DNA of 58,132 nucleotides. It comes from Jatrophihabitans_A sp035248685. GTDB taxonomy: Bacteria; Actinomycetota; Actinomycetes; Mycobacteriales; Jatrophihabitantaceae. The notes beneath the pieces are model-generated. The model searched no databases, was not told the origin of the DNA, and was given only the letters and a program-made list of their open reading frames with translations. The stretch is from the NCBI GenBank assembly GCA_035248685.1, contig DATFHF010000025.1, forward strand, positions 1 through 58,132, written 5' to 3'. Shown piece after piece: positions 49,360 through 58,132 of the stretch (positions are counted from its first letter, which is position 1; each line of letters opens with the position of its first letter). The translations under genes were made by a program, and so were the position numbers.

Positions 49360-49365
49360 TAGGTT
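49360..49365 (+). promoter_or_regulatory. Candidate -10 box, leaderless ung
   Basis: TAGGTT, 8 nt before GTG 49374; no Shine-Dalgarno sequence. Confidence 0.4.
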
Positions 49366-49373
49366 GTGACACC

Positions 49374-50048
49374 GTGCCCGCCCGACCGCTCGCCGAACTC
49401 GTCGAGGCAGGCTGGGCCGAGGCGCTGGCGCCGGTCGCCGCCGACATCGCGGCGATGGGCGATTTCCTGCGCACCGAGATCGCCGCCGGCCGGAGCTACC
49501 TGCCCGCCGGCGACAACGTGCTGCGGGCCTTCCGCCAGCCGTTCGCCGACGTCCGGGTGCTGATCGTCGGCCAGGATCCGTACCCCACGCCCGGCCACCC
49601 GGTCGGCCTGTCCTTCTCGGTGGCACCCGACGTCCAGCCGGTGCCGCGCTCCTTGCAGAACATCTACCGCGAGCTGCGCGACGACCTCGGCGTACCGATC
49701 CCCGGCAACGGTGACCTGACCCGGTGGAGCGAGCAGGGCGTGCTGTTGTTGAACCGAGTACTGACCGTGCAGCCGGGCCGGTCCGGCTCGCACGCCGGCC
49801 GGGGCTGGGAACGGGTCACCGACCAGGCGGTGCGCGCCCTGGCCGCCCGCGACCAGCCGCTGGTGGCCATCCTCTGGGGTCGGCAGGCACAGTCGCTGGG
49901 ACCGCTGCTGACCGACGTCGACTGCCTGGAATCGGTGCACCCGTCCCCGCTGTCGGCCAGCGGCGGCTTCTTCGGCTCCCGGCCGTTCAGCAAGGCCAAC
50001 GCATTGTTGGAGAAGCACGGCGGCAAACCGGTGGACTGGCGCCTGTAA
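49374..50048 (+). CDS. ung: Uracil-DNA glycosylase, family 1
   Basis: 224 residues. It removes uracil from DNA to start base-excision repair. Water-activating motif VGQDPYPTPGHPVGLSFSV with D68 (the P-T-P spacing is usual for actinobacterial Ung), uracil-binding RWSEQGVLLLNRVLTV, WGRQAQ and the minor-groove intercalation loop HPSPLSASGGFFGSRPFS. GTG start. uvrA follows after 125 nt and probably has its own promoter. Confidence 0.96.
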   Translation: MPARPLAELVEAGWAEALAPVAADIAAMGDFLRTEIAAGRSYLPAGDNVLRAFRQPFADVRVLIVGQDPYPTPGHPVGLSFSVAPDVQPVPRSLQNIYRELRDDLGVPIPGNGDLTRWSEQGVLLLNRVLTVQPGRSGSHAGRGWERVTDQAVRALAARDQPLVAILWGRQAQSLGPLLTDVDCLESVHPSPLSASGGFFGSRPFSKANALLEKHGGKPVDWRL

Positions 50049-50173
50049 AAACAGCGGCCGGAGCATGTTGTCGGATCCGGCCATTACGCTCGGAGGGCGA
50101 CCGTCGAGGATGCGTTGACCGCCGCCGACCGACGAGAATGCGACCGACAGACCGACACAACAGGAAGAAGCCA
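50049..50173. other. ung-uvrA intergenic region
   Basis: 125 nt. AGGAAG (50162-50167) is the ribosome-binding site of uvrA. No SOS/LexA box of the TCGAAC-N4-GTTCGA type and no hairpin stronger than a few base pairs was found. Confidence 0.4.
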
Positions 50174-53101
<2,928 letters not shown>

Positions 53102-53106
53102 CTCGC

Positions 53107-53112
53107 TAGGGT
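53107..53112 (+). promoter_or_regulatory. Candidate -10 box, leaderless uvrC
   Basis: TAGGGT in the 17-nt uvrA-uvrC gap, 6 nt before GTG 53119. It suggests a separate leaderless start for the uvrC-rapZ-yvcK-whiA group. Confidence 0.45.
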
Positions 53113-53118
53113 TGAACT

Positions 53119-55080
53119 GTGGCTGATCCGTCGACCTACCGACCGGCCCCGGGCACCATTCCGGTGCAGCCGGGTGTCTACCGGTTCCGCGACGCCACCG
53201 GCCGGGTCATCTACGTCGGCAAGGCCAAGAGCCTGCGGTCCCGGCTGAATTCCTACTTCGCAGACCTCAGCGCGCTGCACCCGCGCACCCGGCAGCTGGT
53301 CACCTCGGCCGCCAGCGTGGACTGGACGATCGTCACCACCGAGGTCGAAGCACTCCAGCTGGAATACAACTGGATCAAGGAGTTCGATCCACGGTTCAAC
53401 GTCCGCTACCGCGACGACAAGTCCTACCCGTCGCTGGCGGTCACGCTCAACGAGCAGTACCCACGGCTCCAGGTGATGCGCGGTCCGAAGAAGCCGGGCG
53501 TGCGCTACTTCGGGCCGTACGCACATGCCTGGGCGATCCGGGAGACCCTGGATCTGCTGCTGCGGGTGTTTCCGGCCCGCACCTGCTCCAACGGCGTATT
53601 CAAGCGCGCCGGCCAGATCGGCCGGCCCTGCCTGCTCGGCTACATCGGCAAGTGCAGCGCGCCCTGCGTAGGCCGGGTCACCGCCGAGGAACACCGGCGG
53701 ATCGTCGACGACTTCTGCGACTTCATGGCCGGCAAGACCGACACCATGATCCGCCGCTTGGAAAAGCAGATGGCCCAGGCCAGCGCCGACCTGGAGTTCG
53801 AGCTGGCCGCTCGGCTCCGCGACGATCTCGGTGCGTTGCGTCGATCGATGGAAAAGCAGGCGGTGGTGCTCACCGACGGCACCGACGCCGACGTGGTTGC
53901 CTTCGCCACCGACGAGCTGTCGGCCGCGGTGCAGGTGTTCCACGTGCGGGGCGGCCGAGTCCGCGGCCAACGCGGCTGGGTCGTCGACTCCGCGGTCGCG
54001 CTCAAGGCCGAGGACGGGACCGACACCGGCATCGGGGAGCTGGTGGAGCAGTTCGTCCTTCAGTTCTATGGCCAAGACGATGCGGTGGTGCCGCGCGAGG
54101 TGCTGGTGCCCCGGTTGCCCGACGATCACGAGGCGCTCGCCGAACTGCTCACCGAGATCCGCGGCAGCAAGGTGTCGTTGCGGGTGCCGCAGCGCGGCGA
54201 CAAGCGGTCGCTGATGCAGACCGTGCAACGCAACGCCGAACAGGCCTTCGTGCAGTACAAGCTGCGTCGGGCCTCCGACCTGTCGGCCAGGTCGCAGGCG
54301 CTGGCCGACCTTCAAGAGGCGCTGGACATGCCGGACGCGCCGCTGCGGATCGAGTGCTTCGACATCAGCCACGTGCAGGGCACCAACGTGGTGGCCAGCA
54401 TGGTGGTCTTCGAAGACGGCCTGGCCCGCAAGAGCGAGTACCGGCGGTTCGCGATGCGGGAGAGCGGCGGCGATGTGGACTGGATCGCCGAGGTGATCCG
54501 GCGCCGGTTCGCCCGCTACCTTCAGGAGAACGCCGACGCCAATGGCACCGAGAACAGCCGGTTGAACGAAGACGGCCGGCCGAAGAAGTTTGCCTACCCA
54601 CCGAACCTGGTGGTGGTCGACGGTGGCGCACCGCAGGTCGCGGCGGCGCAGGCCGTGCTGGCCGAACTGGGCATCACCGACGTGACGCTGGTCGGCCTGG
54701 CCAAGCGGCTGGAGGAGGTCTGGGTGCCGGACGAGGAGAATCCGATCATCCTGCCGCGCACCTCCGAGGCGCTGTACCTGCTGCAACGGGTCCGGGACGA
54801 GGCCCACCGGTTCGCGATCACCTTCCACCGGCAGAAGCGGTCGAAGTCGATGACCCAGTCCGAGCTGACCGGCATTGCCGGGCTGGGACCGGCGCGGCGC
54901 AAGGCGTTGCTCAAGCAGTTCAGCTCGTTGAAGAAGCTCCGGCAGGCCGGGGTGGATGAGATCGCCGCGGTGCCCGGAGTCGGCCCGGACCTGGCCCGCC
55001 GGATCGTGGACGCGCTGACCGCGGGTGCGGCCGAACGGGAACCTGCCGTCAACATGAGCACCGGTGAGGTACTGGAATAG
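53119..55080 (+). CDS. uvrC: Excinuclease ABC subunit C
   Basis: 653 residues. Dual-incision nuclease of nucleotide-excision repair. GIY-YIG domain (about 10-95; PGVYRFRDATGRVIYVGKAKSLRSRLNSYF), a cysteine-rich stretch (ARTCSNGVFKRAGQIGRPCLLGYIGKCSAPC), a UVR motif (about 205-240; IRRLEKQMAQASADLEFELAARLRD), the RNase H-like endonuclease domain with aspartates in ECFDISHVQGTNVVASMVVFEDG and LVVVDGGAPQVAAA, and tandem helix-hairpin-helix motifs (LTGIAGLGPARRKALLKQF, IAAVPGVGPDLARRIVDAL). Confidence 0.98.
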   Translation: MADPSTYRPAPGTIPVQPGVYRFRDATGRVIYVGKAKSLRSRLNSYFADLSALHPRTRQLVTSAASVDWTIVTTEVEALQLEYNWIKEFDPRFNVRYRDDKSYPSLAVTLNEQYPRLQVMRGPKKPGVRYFGPYAHAWAIRETLDLLLRVFPARTCSNGVFKRAGQIGRPCLLGYIGKCSAPCVGRVTAEEHRRIVDDFCDFMAGKTDTMIRRLEKQMAQASADLEFELAARLRDDLGALRRSMEKQAVVLTDGTDADVVAFATDELSAAVQVFHVRGGRVRGQRGWVVDSAVALKAEDGTDTGIGELVEQFVLQFYGQDDAVVPREVLVPRLPDDHEALAELLTEIRGSKVSLRVPQRGDKRSLMQTVQRNAEQAFVQYKLRRASDLSARSQALADLQEALDMPDAPLRIECFDISHVQGTNVVASMVVFEDGLARKSEYRRFAMRESGGDVDWIAEVIRRRFARYLQENADANGTENSRLNEDGRPKKFAYPPNLVVVDGGAPQVAAAQAVLAELGITDVTLVGLAKRLEEVWVPDEENPIILPRTSEALYLLQRVRDEAHRFAITFHRQKRSKSMTQSELTGIAGLGPARRKALLKQFSSLKKLRQAGVDEIAAVPGVGPDLARRIVDALTAGAAEREPAVNMSTGEVLE

Positions 55081-55133
55081 GGTGTTGGCCGGTGCGGGCG
55101 TCGAACGCCCACGGCGACCGAGGGAGTTCACGA

Positions 55134-56018
55134 ATGGCCAGCGCGGAACGCGGCGCTCTGGAAACGGTGATCGTCACCGGATTGTCCGGAGCCGGCCGGA
55201 GCACCGCCGCCAAGTGCCTGGAGGATCTCGGCTTCTTCGTGGTCGACAACCTGCCGCCCGAGCTGGTCGCCACCATGGTGGACCTGGGCAGCCGCAGCCA
55301 GGGTGCGGTGGCCCGGCTGGCGGTGGTGATGGACGTCCGCAGCCGGGCGTTCTCCACCGACCTGACCGGGGTGGTGGTCGATCTGGAGCGGCGCGGTCTG
55401 CGTCCCCGGATCCTCTACCTGGAGGCCAACGACACCGTGCTGATCCGCCGGTTCGAGTCCAACCGCCGGGCGCACCCGCTGCAGGGCGACGGCCGGCTGG
55501 CCGACGGCATCACCGCCGAGCGATCCATCCTGCACCCGCTGCGCGACATCGCGGACCTGGTGATCGACACCTCCGAACGGTCCGTCCCGCAGCTGCGCCG
55601 GGCCATCGAGGAAGCCTTCGCCGGCACCGGCCTGCACCCGCCGGAGCTGCGCGCCACCGTGGTGTCCTTCGGCTTCAAGTACGGCCTGCCGATCGACGCC
55701 GACCTGGTGGTGGACGTCCGGTTCCTGCCGAACCCGCACTGGATCCCGGAGCTGCGCGAGCTGACCGGGGAGGACGAGCCGGTCGCCGATTACGTGCTCA
55801 GCCAGGAGTCGGCCGGACCGTTCCTCGACAAGTACATGGAGATCCTGGAGATCATCGGTGCCGGCTACCGTCGGGAAGGCAAGCAGTACCTGACGCTGGC
55901 GGTCGGCTGCACCGGCGGCAAGCACCGCTCGGTGGTGATGAGCCGGGAACTGGTCCGGCGGCTCACCGAACTCGGCGTCCGGGCCACCGCCGTGCATCGC
56001 GACCTGGGGCGCGAATAG
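55134..56018 (+). CDS. rapZ: RapZ-family nucleotide-binding protein (YvcJ)
   Basis: 294 residues from ATG 55134 (AGGGAG 8 nt upstream; a GTG at 55092 would add 14 residues). P-loop motif TGLSGAGRSTAAKCLEDLGFFVVDNLPPEL: the usual Walker lysine is arginine, which mycobacterial Rv1421 also shows as I recall. Further blocks: VMDVRSRAFS, LEANDTVLIRRFESNRRAHPL, SFGFKYGLPIDADLVVDVRFLPNPHW and AVGCTGGKHRSVVMSREL. In proteobacteria it controls glmS through small RNAs; in actinobacteria the role is unclear. Part of the conserved uvrC-rapZ-yvcK-whiA cluster. Confidence 0.95.
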   Translation: MASAERGALETVIVTGLSGAGRSTAAKCLEDLGFFVVDNLPPELVATMVDLGSRSQGAVARLAVVMDVRSRAFSTDLTGVVVDLERRGLRPRILYLEANDTVLIRRFESNRRAHPLQGDGRLADGITAERSILHPLRDIADLVIDTSERSVPQLRRAIEEAFAGTGLHPPELRATVVSFGFKYGLPIDADLVVDVRFLPNPHWIPELRELTGEDEPVADYVLSQESAGPFLDKYMEILEIIGAGYRREGKQYLTLAVGCTGGKHRSVVMSRELVRRLTELGVRATAVHRDLGRE

Positions 56019-57010
56019 TGACCGAACCGACTGCCAGAGCACGGTTGCGGGTGGTCGCGCTCGGCGGCGGCCACGGCCTGTTCGCCTCGCTGTCCGCGCT
56101 GCGGCTGCTCGACGCCGACATCACCGCGGTGGTCACGGTGGCCGATGACGGTGGCTCGTCCGGCCGGATCCGGCGCGAGCTGGGCGTGCTACCGCCGGGC
56201 GACCTGCGGATGGCGTTGGCGGCACTCGCCGACGGTTCGACCGACGACGGCATCAGCGACTGGTCGACGGTGCTCCAGCACCGGATCGGTGGCAGCGGCG
56301 TGTTGGCCGGGCATCCGATTGGCAACCTGCTGCTGACCGGCCTGATGGAGCTGTACACGGACCCGGTCGCCGCCCTGGACGAGCTGGCCAGGCTGGTCGG
56401 CGCGCGCGGCCGGGTGCTGCCGATGGCGGTGCGTCCGCTGGATCTGATCGCCGAGGTCGCCAGCGTCGACCGGGACGATCCGGTGCAGCTGCGCCGGATT
56501 CGCGGCCAGTCGGCGATCGCCGCCACCGCCGGCCGGGTTACCTCGATCACCCTGGTGCCGCCGGATGCGCCGGCCTGCCCGGAGGCGGTGCAGGCGATCC
56601 TGCATGCCGACGTGGTGATCCTCGGGCCTGGTTCCTGGTTCACCAGCGTTATCCCGCACCTGCTGGTGCCCGGGCTGGCGGCCGCGCTCACGCTGACCTC
56701 GGCCCGGCGGGTGACCATCCTCAACCTGGAGCCGCAGGCCGGTGAGACCGACGGCTTCTCGCCGGAGGAACACCTGCGCGCGTTGCGGGAACACTGCCCG
56801 AGGTTGAAGGTGGACGTAGTGATCGCCGACTCCGGCTCGGTGCTGGACCCGCGCGGGTTGCGCCGCTACACCGACAGTGCCGGTGCCCGGCTGGTGCTGG
56901 CACCGGTCGCCGCAACCGAGCAGGCAAGGCATGATCCGGTGATGCTCAGCCTGGCGCTCGCCGACGCTGCCGGGTTGAACCAGGAACTACCGGAACGAGG
57001 GGTGCGCTAA
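56018..57010 (+). CDS. yvcK: YvcK / gluconeogenesis factor, CofD-like family
   Basis: 330 residues from GTG 56018, overlapping the rapZ stop (TAGTG). Rossmann-type domain with VVALGGGHGLFASLSAL (about 10-26), TVADDGGSSGRIRRELGVLPPGDLRMALAALA, GHPIGNLLLTGLMEL and LGPGSWFTSVIPHLLVPG. It binds UDP-sugars in characterised members and links carbon metabolism to cell-wall synthesis; needed for cell shape on gluconeogenic sources. Stop overlaps the whiA ATG (TAATG). Confidence 0.95.
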   Translation: MTEPTARARLRVVALGGGHGLFASLSALRLLDADITAVVTVADDGGSSGRIRRELGVLPPGDLRMALAALADGSTDDGISDWSTVLQHRIGGSGVLAGHPIGNLLLTGLMELYTDPVAALDELARLVGARGRVLPMAVRPLDLIAEVASVDRDDPVQLRRIRGQSAIAATAGRVTSITLVPPDAPACPEAVQAILHADVVILGPGSWFTSVIPHLLVPGLAAALTLTSARRVTILNLEPQAGETDGFSPEEHLRALREHCPRLKVDVVIADSGSVLDPRGLRRYTDSAGARLVLAPVAATEQARHDPVMLSLALADAAGLNQELPERGVR

Positions 57011-57990
57011 TGGCCATGACGGCTGCGGTCAAAGACGAGCTCAGCCGGGTGACGATTACCAGAACGAACGCTCGACGGGCCGAGATCGCGACGCTGCTGC
57101 GGTTCGCCGGCGCGCTGCACCTGGTCGCCGGCCGGATCGTGGTGGAGGCCGAACTCGACACCGGGTCGGTGGCCCGTCGGTTGCGCCGGGAGATCGCGGA
57201 GGTCTTCGGGCACACCGCCGAGATCCAGGTGGTCACCGGTGGCAGCCTGCGTAAGGGCACCCGGTACCTGGTGCGGGTGGCCAAGGACGGCGAGGGGCTG
57301 GCCCGGCAGGCCGGCCTGGTGGATCTGCGCGGCCGGCCGGTGCGCGGGCTGCCGACCCAGATCGTGGCCGGCACCATCGCCGAGGCGGAGGCCGCCTGGC
57401 GGGGTGCCTTCCTGGCGCACGGCTCGCTGACCGAACCCGGCCGGGCCGGCGCGCTGGAGATCACCTGCCCGACCAACGAGGCGGCGCTGGCCCTGGTCGG
57501 CGCCGGCCGGCGGCTCGGCATCCTGGCCAAGGCCCGCGAGGTGCGCGGTGCCGACCGGGTGGTGGTCCGCGACGGCGACGCGATCGGCGCGCTGCTCACC
57601 CGGCTCGGCGCACACGACTCGGTGATGGCCTGGGAGGAGCGGCGGATGCGCCGGGAGGTCCGCGCCACCGCCAACCGGCTGGCTAACTTCGACGACGCCA
57701 ACCTGCGCCGGTCGGCCCGCGCGGCGGTCGCCGCCGGTGCCCGGGTGGAGCGGGCGATGGCCATCCTGGGCGACGACGCGCCGGAGCACCTGCTGCAGGC
57801 CGGCCGGCTCCGGCTGGAGCACAAGCAGGCTTCGCTGGAGGAGCTGGGCAGCCTGTCCGATCCGCCGATGACCAAGGATGCGGTGGCCGGCCGGATCCGC
57901 CGGCTGTTGGCGATGGCCGACAAGCGGGCCGCCGACGACGGCATCCCGAACACCGAGGCGGCCGTCACTCCGGAGATGCTGGCCCCGTAG
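57010..57990 (+). CDS. whiA: Sporulation/cell-division transcription regulator WhiA
   Basis: 326 residues. The N-terminal two thirds have a degenerate LAGLIDADG-homing-endonuclease fold (about 1-210; TAAVKDELSRVTITRTNARRAEIATLLRFAGALHL, GAFLAHGSLTEPGRAGALEI), joined to a C-terminal helix-turn-helix DNA-binding domain (about 225-315; ANFDDANLRRSARAAVAAGARVERAM, RLEHKQASLEELGSLSDPPMTKDAVAGRIRRL). In actinomycetes WhiA with WhiB controls septation and chromosome-segregation genes. ATG overlaps the yvcK stop. Confidence 0.96.
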   Translation: MAMTAAVKDELSRVTITRTNARRAEIATLLRFAGALHLVAGRIVVEAELDTGSVARRLRREIAEVFGHTAEIQVVTGGSLRKGTRYLVRVAKDGEGLARQAGLVDLRGRPVRGLPTQIVAGTIAEAEAAWRGAFLAHGSLTEPGRAGALEITCPTNEAALALVGAGRRLGILAKAREVRGADRVVVRDGDAIGALLTRLGAHDSVMAWEERRMRREVRATANRLANFDDANLRRSARAAVAAGARVERAMAILGDDAPEHLLQAGRLRLEHKQASLEELGSLSDPPMTKDAVAGRIRRLLAMADKRAADDGIPNTEAAVTPEMLAP

Positions 57991-58003
57991 TCCGCCTGCG
58001 GCC

Positions 58004-58089
58004 AGTGGTCGGTTCGCTCGTCGAGTGGTCAGTTAGCTCCCTCGAGTGGTCAGTTACACCTGCCCACTCGTGGCGTAACTGACCACTCG
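58004..58089. repeat. Direct/inverted repeat cluster, CGAGTGGTCAGTT type
   Basis: Three direct copies of the AGTGGTC core start at 58004, 58024 and 58045 (period 20-21 bp). Two inverted copies follow: CCCACTCG (58063-58070) and GTAACTGACCACTCG (58075-58089). The last is a perfect 15-bp inverted complement of 58043-58057, giving a strong stem with a 17-nt loop just downstream of whiA. One inverted copy carries the CCCACTCG form seen in the cluster at 1800-1866. It may double as a transcription terminator for the uvrC-whiA group. Confidence 0.72.
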
Positions 58090-58132
58090 CGAAGGCCGAG
58101 CGGCCAACTGCGGGCACGGGCTGACGTCGAAC

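Noticed and set aside
50049..50173. SOS box upstream of uvrA, and likewise upstream of uvrB
   Set aside because: I searched by eye for TCGAAC-N4-GTTCGA and close variants and found none in either gap.
55134..55250. Walker A lysine of RapZ replaced by arginine (GAGRST)
   Set aside because: At first it looked like a lost catalytic residue, but the mycobacterial homologue also carries arginine as I recall, so it is a clade feature.

Overview
The window is chromosomal DNA of a high-GC actinomycete. Codon third positions are strongly G/C, GTG starts are frequent, and actinobacterial marker genes are present (ceoB/ceoC-type TrkA proteins, DUF3000, coproheme decarboxylase, a DUF2993/LmeA-like protein, a DUF4032 kinase-like protein, whiA, ligC with a stand-alone LigD-type primase-polymerase). 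Gene content and order from about 1 to 24.5 kb, and again from 47 to 58 kb, recall the Mycobacterium tuberculosis neighbourhoods Rv2671-Rv2693 and Rv1420-Rv1423/Rv1633-Rv1638 as I remember them. The few mobile elements and the sequence style suggest a Frankineae/Nakamurellales/Jatrophihabitans-like lineage, but I cannot name the species.

Layout. 1-1.6 kb: tail of a DUF3159 membrane protein and two K+-channel regulatory TrkA proteins. 1.6-5.2 kb: a repeat-rich gap, a TRAM-domain RNA methyltransferase and dxs. 5.2-8.6 kb: a two-component system and an unknown anchored protein. 8.6-12 kb: the fadA-fadB beta-oxidation operon with a candidate operator. 12-14 kb: RNase D and DUF3000. 14.1-17.3 kb: hemE-hemY/cgoX-chdC, the last steps of coproporphyrin-dependent heme synthesis. 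17.3-24.5 kb: msrB, a mycothiol-type isomerase family protein, Prim-PolC, an EamA transporter, a TAP-like lipoprotein hydrolase, ligC and a RibD-like reductase. 24.7-29.7 kb: a GreA-like factor, PPK2, a MOSC protein, uvrB and an LmeA-like protein. 29.7-31.9 kb: psuG and a frameshifted psuK, then a VOC protein. 32-34.4 kb: a Wzy/O-antigen-ligase-like protein and two tandem four-cysteine secreted paralogues. 34.4-38.7 kb: homogentisate catabolism (hmgA, an unknown gene, fahA, an ABM protein) and a flavin reductase. 38.6-43.9 kb: hrpA, a secreted trypsin-like protease and a small conserved protein.

43.9-47.4 kb is the accessory part. A DUF222/13E12-type HNH gene is followed by a visibly lower-GC two-gene module (a DUF5343-like winged-helix protein and a winged-helix plus PLD/MIT_C-like protein). 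Imperfect 30-bp direct repeats (26/30) flank the module, and the right copy is the 3' end of the adjacent metallo-beta-lactamase-fold gene. This looks like an integrated cargo island and is my best candidate for an undescribed, possibly defence-type, system.

47.3-58 kb: MBL hydrolase and DUF4032 kinase-like gene, ung, uvrA, uvrC, rapZ, yvcK, whiA, then a second copy of the inverted-repeat cluster seen near 1.8 kb. DNA repair is well represented (uvrA, uvrB, uvrC, ung, ligC, Prim-PolC). Many start codons lie 6-8 nt after a TANNNT hexamer, which suggests extensive leaderless transcription. No tRNA, rRNA, CRISPR array or complete insertion sequence was seen.
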